From positions 437,296 through 501,295 of the forward strand of contig DIYO01000009.1 of NCBI GenBank assembly GCA_002427755.1: a stretch of 64,000 nucleotides of DNA, given 5' to 3'. Made by a program: the position numbers and the translations under genes. Positions 28,042 through 36,358 of this stretch are shown piece by piece. Each line of letters starts with the position of its first letter. Positions within the stretch are counted from its first letter, which is position 1. This stretch comes from Roseivirga sp. UBA6052 (GTDB lineage Bacteria > Bacteroidota > Bacteroidia > Cytophagales > Cyclobacteriaceae). Below the pieces are notes generated by a model. It made no database searches, was not told the origin of the DNA, and saw nothing but the letters and a program-made list of their open reading frames with translations.

Positions 28042-29184
28042 TCATGCTAAACGATCTGCCGATAGATCTTTAAATTGTTTTTGCTTATTAATTTTCCAAA
28101 AAGTGTCGGAATTCAGACAATCAAGAAACTTAGAGTCACTACGACCATCTCCAAAAGGTGCCTCTAAAGAAGACCTATTTGGCTTTAAAGAAGACAGTGC
28201 ATTAAGTATATCTGTTTTAGAATAATCGCAATTATATATGTTATCTGTTAAGGCCCGATTCTCTTGCCTCGAACCAATGTTAATTGTTGGCAATCCATAA
28301 TAAGGTGCTTCTCTTATTCCTGCGCTAGAATTGCCAATAATCAATTCAGAATTCTTCAATAAAGTTAAAAAATGCTCGAATCTCAAAGAAGGAAAAATTT
28401 TGAACTTTGGATTATCCTTTAGTCTTTGATACGCCTCTATAATTTGCTCATAACCTAAGTCATTATTTGGAAAAATTATGACGTATTCCTTGCCGCTTTC
28501 TAAAAGCGCATCGACTAGATTATTAGCATACTTAGTAAAATTATGAAAATCAGTAGTAACAGGATGAAATAAAACCATTCCGTAATTGTCAAATGAGATT
28601 TCATAACGTTCTTTAGACTCTTCTAAAGATGGTAGAGCTTCAGACACCATGATGTCGATATCTGGAGAACCAATTACGAAAATGCTCTCCTCTAATTCAC
28701 CCATTTGCAAAAGTCTCTTTTTGGCTTGTAGGTTAGCAACAAAATGAGAGTGACTCATTTTACTAACCGCATGCCTGATTAACTCATCAATGGTGCCTGA
28801 CACCTCTCCTCCTTCGACATGACCAACCAAAATATTATTTAAACTGCCCACAATTGCCCCAGCAAGTGCTTCAACTCGATCGCCATGAACAATAATCAAA
28901 TCAGGTTCAATCTCTTGCACAAATGCAGAAAACCCTTCAACGGTTTTCGCTAAGACATGGTCCATCGTGGCATGTGAAGTATGGTTGATATACTTGTAAA
29001 TGTTTTTGTATCCCCTTTTCTCAATTTCCTCAACCGTATGACCGAATTTTTTTTGTAGGTGCATTCCGGTAACAAATAAATGCACCTGATGGCCTTCCGC
29101 AATAGATATGTCGATCAGAGATCGAAGTTTTCCAAAGTCTGCCCTTGTTCCCGTAAGAAAAACGAGTCTTTTAGAATCACTCAT
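28042..29184 (-). CDS. neuC: NeuC-type UDP-N-acetylglucosamine 2-epimerase (hydrolysing), copy 1
   Basis: This 380-residue enzyme contains LIIVHGDRVEALAGAIV, VGHVEGGEVSGTIDELIRH, LFHPVTTDFHN and ELIIGNSSAGIREAPYYGLP, the same landmarks as the copy at 21468-22586. It hydrolyses UDP-GlcNAc, or a 2,4-diacetamido analogue, to the ManNAc-type sugar used by NeuB. It overlaps neuB by 8 bases and precedes neuA by 36 bases. It may equally be a LegG-type enzyme; the family split cannot be made by eye. Confidence 0.87.
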   Translation of the reverse strand: MSDSKRLVFLTGTRADFGKLRSLIDISIAEGHQVHLFVTGMHLQKKFGHTVEEIEKRGYKNIYKYINHTSHATMDHVLAKTVEGFSAFVQEIEPDLIIVHGDRVEALAGAIVGSLNNILVGHVEGGEVSGTIDELIRHAVSKMSHSHFVANLQAKKRLLQMGELEESIFVIGSPDIDIMVSEALPSLEESKERYEISFDNYGMVLFHPVTTDFHNFTKYANNLVDALLESGKEYVIIFPNNDLGYEQIIEAYQRLKDNPKFKIFPSLRFEHFLTLLKNSELIIGNSSAGIREAPYYGLPTINIGSRQENRALTDNIYNCDYSKTDILNALSSLKPNRSSLEAPFGDGRSDSKFLDCLNSDTFWKINKQKQFKDLSADRLA

Positions 29185-30232
29185 TCAAATCTGAATATTT
29201 AATCTGAATATTAGCCGGAATATCATTCTTAGCAATTTTACCAATAATACCTTCATACTCCTCTGCAGGTATGCCGCCTTTTCCTGGCCTTTTTACCCAA
29301 ATGTTTTCTTCGCTTAACAATTCTCCTTTATTAATAATCCTTGTTGAAACGATAGAAGCGAAGGCGAAATCGATAGTCACTTGCTCTTCTGCTGCTGGTC
29401 CTTTATGGCCACCTCTCTGCAAGGCTATAATCTTGGACCCTTCTATAAGATTTTTACAAGCCTGCTCATCCATTGAACAAATAATGTCAGGACCTATTCT
29501 GTTCATATGATCAGTAAAATGTCTTTCAAGAATAGATGCGCCAAGTGCAACCGCACCAAAACAAGCATGATTTGTTATTGTGTGATCTGATAAACCGAAA
29601 ACCCTGTTAGTGAAATTCTTCGAAATATCTTCCATTGCTCCTAACCTAACCAAATGATTGGGTGTAGGATACAAATTTGTGGTATGTAAGATAGCACAGC
29701 TGACACCTGCATCGTCAAATATCTTTATTGCTTTTTCAACACTTTCAAGGGTATTCATGCCTGTACTTAGGATTACAGGCTTTCCAAATGAAGCAATATG
29801 CTTAAGTAAAGGATAATTATTACACTCTCCCGATCCTATCTTAAAAGCAGGTACATCCCAAGACTGTAATCGGTTAGCTGCCTCACGGCCAAAAGGTGTA
29901 CTTATAAAGATAATACCCTTAGACTCTACGTATTGTTTTAGACTTAACTCCTCCTCTTCACTCAATGCACAGTTTTCCATAATTTCATAAATGGAATTAT
30001 CAGCATTTCCTGGAATCACCTTCTTGGCTTCTTCACTCATTTCATCTTCCACAATATGGGTCTGATGCTTTATACATTCTACTCCGGCCCTAGCTGCGGC
30101 ATCTACCATTTTTTTAGCGACCTCAATATCTCCTCCATGATTGATACCAATCTCTGCGATTACCAATGGAGGGTGATTATATCCTATCCATCTTCCAGCT
30201 ATCTGAAATTCTGATTGTTGATTATTCTTCAC
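29177..30232 (-). CDS. neuB: NeuB-family nonulosonic acid synthase, copy 1
   Basis: This 351-residue protein has the NeuB barrel with VIAEIGINHGGDIEVAKKMV near residue 25, KHQTHIVEDEMS, FISTPFGREAANRL, KIGSGECNNYPLL, GLSDHTITNH and ILERHFTDHMNRIGPD (metal-binding histidines). A C-terminal SAF domain lies from about residue 290, with KRPGKGGIPAEEYEGIIGK. It is closer to standard sialic/legionaminic acid synthases than copy 2. The start is GTG. It is the first gene of the neuBCA set and comes 19 bases after the Wzz-like gene. Confidence 0.89.
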   Translation of the reverse strand: MKNNQQSEFQIAGRWIGYNHPPLVIAEIGINHGGDIEVAKKMVDAAARAGVECIKHQTHIVEDEMSEEAKKVIPGNADNSIYEIMENCALSEEEELSLKQYVESKGIIFISTPFGREAANRLQSWDVPAFKIGSGECNNYPLLKHIASFGKPVILSTGMNTLESVEKAIKIFDDAGVSCAILHTTNLYPTPNHLVRLGAMEDISKNFTNRVFGLSDHTITNHACFGAVALGASILERHFTDHMNRIGPDIICSMDEQACKNLIEGSKIIALQRGGHKGPAAEEQVTIDFAFASIVSTRIINKGELLSEENIWVKRPGKGGIPAEEYEGIIGKIAKNDIPANIQIKYSDLNE

Positions 30233-30251
30233 TTTGGACTGTTTTTAATTA

Positions 30252-31394
30252 CTAATTGGAATTCCACTTTTTAAGGAATTGATCCTTAAATGATTTAAAA
30301 AAGAGGAGTAATAACCCCAAAAATGCTCCGATAAAAATATACTTTATGAATATTAATGTTCGATGAGGGCCTGCCTTTTCTACCGGAACAGAGGTTGACT
30401 GAATTACAGTAAAAATTGGTGTATCCTTGGATACCTTGAGCTTTGCTTGTTCATACTGATTTGCCAAATTTGAATAAACAGAAAATGCTATGTTATATTC
30501 TGTTTCCAATCTGTCTAGCTGATTTTGAGCCGAATTTGTATAAATATTAAGGTTCTTGTCTTTAAATAAAGCTAATCGATTTTGGATGAGTTCTAATTCA
30601 TTACGCCTGTCATTCATTTGATTCTCAACAAACATTAACTGTTCTTTGGCCTTTCCGTTTTTTATACTTTTAATTTCATTTTGAAGAAGAGTTACTGCGT
30701 TTTCTACCATTTGAGCAGCTAGGAATGGATCAGCCATTTGAAATGTTATTGTAACATATCCGGCTCTTTTATCAATAACTAGATCCATTTGCAGAGAAAT
30801 CCTTTCCATATTTAATGTCTCCTCCCCATTAAAAATGGTAATCTTTTCCGTTAAGCTAACCGAATTCGAGTCCATGCGGTTTTGAGCTTGGGAATTCCCT
30901 CTAAGAAGATTTGCTACAAAGTCCTTTAACTTCCTTGGTAGACCTAAGGTATAATCTTTAATTGTACCTAATGTACTAGGTTTCACTTGCGTCCGATAAT
31001 ATTCTTGATAAGTCAAACTATCTGAAGCAGAGGGCACATAAATTTTAGTATTGACTAATTTGAATAGAAAATCAGTTGAAGAAGCCAACCTTGGATAAAG
31101 GTTTGGCGGAATCTGATCAGAAGAATTGATTGCATCACCTAAGCTTAGGCCTGCCAGATCAGCTAGACCACCAAAATTGCTCGAAAAGGAATCGCTAGAC
31201 TGATTAGCGGGAATAAAGACACTAGCTGCTTTATAATAATTGGGGGTTCCTAGTGCCACTAAAATTCCAAGTACTGCAAAAACCAGAGTTAGTAAGGAAA
31301 GAAACCTTCTCTTTTGCCACAAACTCTTTACAACAACTACAATATCTACTGATGAATTCGAAAATGCCTTATCTGATTTTTGTTCAATATTCAT
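30252..31394 (-). CDS. Wzz-like polysaccharide co-polymerase, copy 1
   Basis: This 380-residue protein has an N-terminal membrane helix at about residues 33-53 after a short cytoplasmic tail with VDIVVVVKSLWQKRRF. A long periplasmic coiled-coil region follows. The second helix lies near 350-368, preceded by the PVEKAGPHR proline motif. No kinase domain follows. LGDAINSSDQIPPNLYPRLA resembles the helical cap region of Wzz proteins. It lies 3 bases after the SLBB gene, and the pair forms a unit equivalent to Wza/Wzc without phosphorylation control. Confidence 0.85.
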   Translation of the reverse strand: MNIEQKSDKAFSNSSVDIVVVVKSLWQKRRFLSLLTLVFAVLGILVALGTPNYYKAASVFIPANQSSDSFSSNFGGLADLAGLSLGDAINSSDQIPPNLYPRLASSTDFLFKLVNTKIYVPSASDSLTYQEYYRTQVKPSTLGTIKDYTLGLPRKLKDFVANLLRGNSQAQNRMDSNSVSLTEKITIFNGEETLNMERISLQMDLVIDKRAGYVTITFQMADPFLAAQMVENAVTLLQNEIKSIKNGKAKEQLMFVENQMNDRRNELELIQNRLALFKDKNLNIYTNSAQNQLDRLETEYNIAFSVYSNLANQYEQAKLKVSKDTPIFTVIQSTSVPVEKAGPHRTLIFIKYIFIGAFLGLLLLFFKSFKDQFLKKWNSN

Positions 31395-31397
31395 AAA

Positions 31398-34010
31398 TCA
31401 ATTAGTAAGCTGAGAGATGACTAAGGCGATAGTAGCTAACCCCGTACTTGCAGTAATTATTTCTTGAATACTCAATGCTGCCCTTTCGGGCTTTTTAGCG
31501 ACAAAGATTGTAGAACCTGGCTCAATCTTTGGATAATTCTTAAACCATAAAAACCGTTTCACTCCCTGCCTTTCTCCATTAGGATATTGAACATACGATC
31601 TTGATTTTTTCGATGTTTGAAGATAACCTCCTGATTGAAAGATATAATCCTTGAATGAATATGACTCATCAAAACGAACATTTAATGGTGATGTAACCTC
31701 ACCTGCAACTCTAACTGTTTCGAGTTTACCAGGAATCGAAATAACATCACCTGGACGTAGAAGCAAGTCATACTTAGAGCCCGGTTTGTTCAAAAGTTGA
31801 TCGAGTTCTAAAGTTACAGGCTCTACTTCCTTAATCTCAATATCTACTATAAGAGAATCTCTTTCGGCATTTTGAACCAAAAGATCCTTTTTTATCTGAC
31901 TACCTACCTCATCTCCATTTTGCAAATCAGACTTTACAGACTTCATTTCTTCTAATCTTGAAACTAAGTAAGCCATACTGTTCGAATTATCGGTTTCTTC
32001 TAATTCTAAAACCCTTTCTTGAAGGCTCTGTAAATATTCACTAGATAGTTCTAAATCAGACTTTTCTTCAGCAAACTCCGTCTTTCTAATAAGAATTGCC
32101 CCTTTCGCATATGCATAAGGAGTTAGACCTTGAGCACGATTTATAATGTCAGAAATCCTTTCATCTTTTCTACTCAGTGCATATTCTCCTGGGGAAACAA
32201 CTTCACCTTCAATTCTAATCGTCTTTTGAACTTCGTAACCTGGAAGCGTTCTAACAAATACTTGATCATATGGCTTCAAAAATTGAGGATTCTCGCTAAT
32301 GAGAGTCTCGTTAAGTTGTACACGGATAATTTCAGCAAGATTATTTAACCCTTGATCATTATTTCTTCTAGCAATCTCAATATTACCTAATGACGCACCT
32401 TCAAGTACTCCTCCAGCTAGAACAATTAAGTCTTGAACTGTCATATTGTTAATAAAAGGGTAAGTACCTTCATCACCGACAAGCCCAGATATTTTCACAT
32501 AAAACTCATTTCTGAGATCATATATTGATGGAACTGTAACGACATCATCATTCTTAAGTAATACGTTTTCAATATTACCTTCTCTAAGATCATTAAGATT
32601 AAAAGAGCTAGATTCTATGGTAAAATCAGGATTAGTTCTGGTCAGGTTTACTCTTTGTGTGAAAGCATCTCCTAATAAGCCATCAGCAAGATCAATTAAG
32701 TCTAAAAGAGACATGTTCGGCTTTAACTCAAATTGACCAGGACTATAAACAGCACCTTGAATAATAACTCTGTTTTCGAAACGATCAATTATCTCTTTAA
32801 CATCGATTTCATCCCCATCTTTCAAGGTAGTTGAGTCGAAATCGTCTTTATCAATTGTAAGAATTTTTTTGCTTAGATCAGTGGTTCTGACGACCTGTAG
32901 TCTATTCTGATATGCTTTATCAGTAAAGCCAGAAGAATATTTGAGTAACTCACTGAGGCTTTCTCCTTGCTTCAGTTCATATGTACCCTCTCTTCTAACT
33001 TGTCCGTTTAGTTCAATTCTATTCAAAAATGGTTTTACTAATACTATATCTCCAGATCTCAAAAGAACATCACTAACTTTTATTCCCGATGTCAAGAAAT
33101 CGTATATGTCGATAGTCTTTAAGACTTTATTATCTCTTATTAATTGTATATTTCTAAAAGTACCATTTTCATTAGGGCCGCCAGATGCATATAAAGCAGT
33201 ATAAACCGTAGATAATGAATTCAAAGCATAATTTCCTGGATTATTCACTTCTCCAATAACACTGACATTAATTGTTCTTATCCCAGTTAAGCTAGTTTCA
33301 ATAAATATTGTTGGCGTGTTATCTTCCCTGCCAGCCAGACCTTCATATATCTCAGAATACCTGTCTTTTAATAATTTTCTGAGCTGTCGAATAGAAAGAC
33401 CATTTACATAAATCGGCCTGAGTCCTTCAGGTCTTACTGTACCTTCTGGATCCACTATTAATGTCTCATTTAATTGTGTCGCCCCCCAAAGATCTACAGC
33501 TAATTCATCACCAGGGCCTATTTGATAGTTAGAAGGAGTAGGAATACTCAAGTTTGGTGAAAAATCTAACTGGTTATTCTGGAATAATGAATATCCAAAT
33601 ATTCTTTTCTGAGTGTAAGAAAGCTCGCCTCCTTCTCTTTCTTTTGAAATCTCACCAAATGCATTATTCAGCTCAATATTGGAGGATTGCCTACTTGATG
33701 CATTTGCACTACCCTTTCCTAATAAATTATTAGATCTGGAATTCATAGTTTTAAGTCTATCAATCCTTCTTCTGAGCTTTGAAATTTGAGACTCAGCCAT
33801 ACCGCGTTGCCTAGCCAAAGCTTCTATTTGTTGCTCTGAATACCCCGAAGCCTCAGCTTGCTGCATATATGAAAGTATTTGCTCATCAGAAAGATCATCT
33901 ACATTTATGGTAGTCAAATTGGTAGATGCCAGAGACTGACTGTGTATTTGAGAATTCGTTAAGATTAATCCCAAGAAAATGATTAAAAATACTAGAAATC
34001 TGTTCTTCAT
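31398..34010 (-). CDS. Large SLBB-domain polysaccharide export protein (Wza-like), copy 1
   Basis: This 870-residue exported protein has a signal peptide at about residues 1-25 and a coiled N-terminal stretch. The Poly_export domain carries IGPGDELAVDLWGATQ (about 160-250). It ends with a long run of SLBB repeats (for example NVSVIGEVNNPGNYAL, RIELNGQVRREGTYEL, RIEGEVVSPGEYAL) and a hydrophobic C-terminal segment. A charged helical insert lies near residues 660-740. It shares architecture and scattered identity with the protein at 3963-6503. It is the first structural gene after the antiterminator gene, with a 2-base gap. Confidence 0.9.
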   Translation of the reverse strand: MKNRFLVFLIIFLGLILTNSQIHSQSLASTNLTTINVDDLSDEQILSYMQQAEASGYSEQQIEALARQRGMAESQISKLRRRIDRLKTMNSRSNNLLGKGSANASSRQSSNIELNNAFGEISKEREGGELSYTQKRIFGYSLFQNNQLDFSPNLSIPTPSNYQIGPGDELAVDLWGATQLNETLIVDPEGTVRPEGLRPIYVNGLSIRQLRKLLKDRYSEIYEGLAGREDNTPTIFIETSLTGIRTINVSVIGEVNNPGNYALNSLSTVYTALYASGGPNENGTFRNIQLIRDNKVLKTIDIYDFLTSGIKVSDVLLRSGDIVLVKPFLNRIELNGQVRREGTYELKQGESLSELLKYSSGFTDKAYQNRLQVVRTTDLSKKILTIDKDDFDSTTLKDGDEIDVKEIIDRFENRVIIQGAVYSPGQFELKPNMSLLDLIDLADGLLGDAFTQRVNLTRTNPDFTIESSSFNLNDLREGNIENVLLKNDDVVTVPSIYDLRNEFYVKISGLVGDEGTYPFINNMTVQDLIVLAGGVLEGASLGNIEIARRNNDQGLNNLAEIIRVQLNETLISENPQFLKPYDQVFVRTLPGYEVQKTIRIEGEVVSPGEYALSRKDERISDIINRAQGLTPYAYAKGAILIRKTEFAEEKSDLELSSEYLQSLQERVLELEETDNSNSMAYLVSRLEEMKSVKSDLQNGDEVGSQIKKDLLVQNAERDSLIVDIEIKEVEPVTLELDQLLNKPGSKYDLLLRPGDVISIPGKLETVRVAGEVTSPLNVRFDESYSFKDYIFQSGGYLQTSKKSRSYVQYPNGERQGVKRFLWFKNYPKIEPGSTIFVAKKPERAALSIQEIITASTGLATIALVISQLTN

Positions 34011-34012
34011 GA

Positions 34013-34519
34013 TTATTTGACTAATTCTATACTGGCTTTTGACAATTCTGCTTGCAAAGAAAGATTTAGTGACTTTAAAACCAGAATGGCTCGTGTTGTT
34101 CCGTCTCTCAACACTTCCCCAGTTTCTCCCTTAAAAGGACCTTCAACAATCTTAACCTTTTGACCCTCATAAAAGGAAGAAGAAATTACTTCTACATTTT
34201 GGTGATTATTCAAAAAATTTATAATCGCTTGAATTTCATTTTCAGGAATCTTAACGGGTCTTTTTAACCAAAATACTGAACTTACAATTGAAGTATCTCT
34301 AAGAATTTCAGATCGTTCATTTTCGGTTACTTTACAAAAGATATATGAAGTAAAAAGAACTTCCTTGACTTTCTTCTTTCTATCAGACCATTGCTTCATT
34401 ACGGTCTTCATAGGGCAAAAAACCTCAAAACCTTTCAATGAAAGATTCTCAAAGGCTTTTTTCTCATTCCTTGGCTTTGTATAAAAAGCTGTCCAATATG
34501 TTTCCATATTATTTTCCAT
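34013..34519 (-). CDS. NusG-like transcription antiterminator (UpxY/RfaH type)
   Basis: This protein of 164-168 residues has a NusG N-terminal domain (TYWTAFYTKPRNEKKAFENL at the start, then FTSYIFCKVTENERSEIL). A C-terminal KOW domain carries GQKVKIVEGPFKGETGEVL. In Bacteroides, proteins of this kind (UpxY) bind the elongating polymerase near the start of capsule operons and prevent early termination. This one sits directly in front of the export genes, which fits that role. Two ATG codons (34519 and 34507) are possible; the first overlaps the stop of the regulator gene and would couple the two. Confidence 0.88.
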   Translation of the reverse strand: MENNMETYWTAFYTKPRNEKKAFENLSLKGFEVFCPMKTVMKQWSDRKKKVKEVLFTSYIFCKVTENERSEILRDTSIVSSVFWLKRPVKIPENEIQAIINFLNNHQNVEVISSSFYEGQKVKIVEGPFKGETGEVLRDGTTRAILVLKSLNLSLQAELSKASIELVK

Positions 34520-35036
34520 ACCACAAGAGTAAGGATTTTTTTGGGTCAAATCCCCTTTCTTTGAACTCCTCCTCCGTATAAATCAAATACTGAATCTTCT
34601 TCTGAATAAGCATTTCCGCTTTGCTTATAAGATGTGAAAGATAGACTCTATCAGGGTTACCAATTAAAATTAGGCTAACTTCTTTAGAAAACTTTCCTTG
34701 AGCCAAATCACCTGTAAGGTAAACTTCTTTTAAATCTCCCAACTCTTCAATTACATCCTCAACTACCCTATTCAAACCTGTTTGTTTTAGGACAATCGAA
34801 CGGACTTCTTCAAAAAGTGGAAATCCACGGTTCACCTTGAATATTTTCTTATTCCCTTCTTGATCCGAATTTAACATTCCAGCTTGTTCCAGTCTATTCA
34901 ACTCAAGTCTAACGGAATTTGTACTTTCATTGAATTCTTCGGCAAGACCACGCAGATGAGCGCCTGTTTCAGGATTTAAAAAGAATTTAAGCAGTAGCTT
35001 AATTCTGGTTTTTGAAGAAATTAGAACTTCTAACAT
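34509..35036 (-). CDS. Winged-helix regulator with degenerate nucleotidyltransferase-like domain
   Basis: About 175 residues from the preferred ATG at 35034-35036. The first 75 form an ArsR-like winged helix: SKTRIKLLLKFFLNPET, then LRGLAEEFNESTNSVRLELN as the likely recognition helix and a wing near NSDQEGNKKIFKVN. The rest has the outline of a minimal nucleotidyltransferase (MNT) domain, with YLTGDLAQGKFSKEVSLILI. The catalytic Asp-x-Asp of active MNT proteins is here EVS, so it should be inactive. It probably binds DNA to control this locus. The open frame continues 19 codons upstream to 35093, but those codons would cross the inverted repeat and promoter, so the later start is better. Confidence 0.78.
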   Translation of the reverse strand: MLEVLISSKTRIKLLLKFFLNPETGAHLRGLAEEFNESTNSVRLELNRLEQAGMLNSDQEGNKKIFKVNRGFPLFEEVRSIVLKQTGLNRVVEDVIEELGDLKEVYLTGDLAQGKFSKEVSLILIGNPDRVYLSHLISKAEMLIQKKIQYLIYTEEEFKERGFDPKKSLLLWYGK

Positions 35037-35079
35037 GAGAAAGTACAGCTTCGCCCGGTCAGTCACAATTGACTTAGCG

Positions 35080-35106
35080 ATAACGAGTAACAAAACTACT
35101 CGTTAT
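35080..35106. repeat. Inverted repeat, 10-base arms and 7-base spacer (operator or hairpin)
   Basis: The arms are ATAACGAGTA at 35080-35089 and TACTCGTTAT at 35097-35106, a perfect match, separated by ACAAAAC. The repeat lies about 44 bases in front of the regulator gene start. No T-run follows on either strand, so it is not an intrinsic terminator. The spacer holds the -7 element of a promoter read on the minus strand. It therefore reads best as an operator for a dimeric regulator, with the winged-helix protein encoded next as the obvious candidate. Confidence 0.72.
35091..35098 (-). promoter_or_regulatory. Bacteroidota-type -7 promoter element for the regulator operon
   Basis: Read on the minus strand, these bases are TAGTTTTG, an exact match to the TAnnTTTG consensus. 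Eighteen bases upstream is TTTT, a near match to the -33 TTTG element. The predicted start of transcription is about 35084, giving a leader of about 48 bases before the ATG at 35036. The element lies inside the spacer and one arm of the inverted repeat, so a bound repressor would block it. Confidence 0.55.
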
Positions 35107-35182
35107 TTATTAATAGAAAATTAAAAATAGAATTATTTAGGGATGATTTAGTAACACTCAGGAAATCTAACAAATAGAAAGA

Positions 35183-36319
35183 CTAGTGCATCCCTTTAAA
35201 TGCTTTGACGCTATGTTGTATAAATTCTAACTGCTCAGGCTTAAACTCTGAATGAATCGGTAATGAAAATACTCGAGAACAAAGGTCTTCTGTTACCTGA
35301 AGATCACCAACCTTATACCCGTAACTAGTATAAGCTTTTTGCAGGTGATTAGGGACTGGATAATAGATCATTGAAGGAATTCCTAAATCCGTTAAATAAG
35401 CAATTAATTCATCCCTATTTATACCATCGGCAAGTTTTAGAGTATACTGATGATATACATGATTGCTAAAAGGAGACTCAAATGGGGTGGTAAGCCATTC
35501 CACTTCTTGAAAATGACTTGAATAAAATGATGCGACTTCATACCTCGATTTATTATACCCATCTAAATACTTGAGCTTGACCTTCAAAATTGCTGCCTGC
35601 AAACTATCCAATCTTGAGTTTACACCAATCGAATCGTGATAGTACCTTTTCGATTGACCGTGATTTACAATCATCCTAATTTTTGAAGCCAACTCATCAT
35701 CATTAGTCATTATTGCCCCACCATCTCCATATGCTCCCAAATTCTTGGAAGGAAAGAATGAAGTAGCACCTGCATGCCCAATAGTACCTGCTTTTTGAGT
35801 TGAACCATTGCTAAAAGTGTAGCTGGCTCCAATAGCTTGTGCAGTATCTTCAAAGACTTTTAGCGAATGCTCTTCAGCAATCTTCATGAGTTCTTCCATT
35901 CGAGCACATTGACCATAAAGATGAACTGGGACAATTGCCACAGACTCAGATGTAATTTTATTGTCCAAATCAGCAATATCTATATTAAACGATTTAGGAC
36001 AGACCTCTACAAAAACTGGCTTTAAACCTAAAAGTGCAATTACTTCTACTGTAGCCACATAAGTATAACTAGGAACAAGAACTTCTGAACCTTTTGGAAA
36101 GTTATGAGCCATCATGATCACCTGAAGTGCATCTGTACCATTAGCACAAGGAATGACGTGTTTAACAGATAAGTATTCTTGTAAGGCGCCTTGAAAGTCA
36201 TGAACAGCAGGTCCATTTATGAACATAGCAGAATCCAGTACCTTGTCAATTTCGGCCTTAACCTCTTCCTTGATTTGAGTGTATTGATTGACCAAGTCAA
36301 CCATTCTAATTGGTTCCAT
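35183..36319 (-). CDS. DegT/DnrJ/EryC1 sugar aminotransferase, WbpE-like
   Basis: This 378-residue PLP enzyme has CANGTDALQ near residue 58, PVHLYGQCA near residue 131, FEDTAQ with Asp158, and Lys192 in FFPSKNLGAYGDGG as the Schiff-base lysine. Downstream are GVNSRLDSLQAAIL and YYPVPNHLQ. These blocks match, from memory, those of WbpE, which aminates UDP-3-keto-GlcNAcA. Together with the UDP-sugar 6-dehydrogenase gene upstream, this points to an amino-uronic acid. However, no 3-dehydrogenase (WbpB) or acetyltransferase (WbpD) is in the window. An amine at C4 by another member of the family is the alternative. Confidence 0.82.
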   Translation of the reverse strand: MEPIRMVDLVNQYTQIKEEVKAEIDKVLDSAMFINGPAVHDFQGALQEYLSVKHVIPCANGTDALQVIMMAHNFPKGSEVLVPSYTYVATVEVIALLGLKPVFVEVCPKSFNIDIADLDNKITSESVAIVPVHLYGQCARMEELMKIAEEHSLKVFEDTAQAIGASYTFSNGSTQKAGTIGHAGATSFFPSKNLGAYGDGGAIMTNDDELASKIRMIVNHGQSKRYYHDSIGVNSRLDSLQAAILKVKLKYLDGYNKSRYEVASFYSSHFQEVEWLTTPFESPFSNHVYHQYTLKLADGINRDELIAYLTDLGIPSMIYYPVPNHLQKAYTSYGYKVGDLQVTEDLCSRVFSLPIHSEFKPEQLEFIQHSVKAFKGMH

Positions 36320-36358
36320 GAGATCTACTTATTAATGTTTATATCACAGTTCGAAAAG

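Noticed and set aside
35037..35093. Extension of the winged-helix regulator by 19 codons to the first ATG
   Set aside because: It would begin inside the inverted repeat and promoter. The ATG at 35036 gives the usual start of a winged-helix domain.
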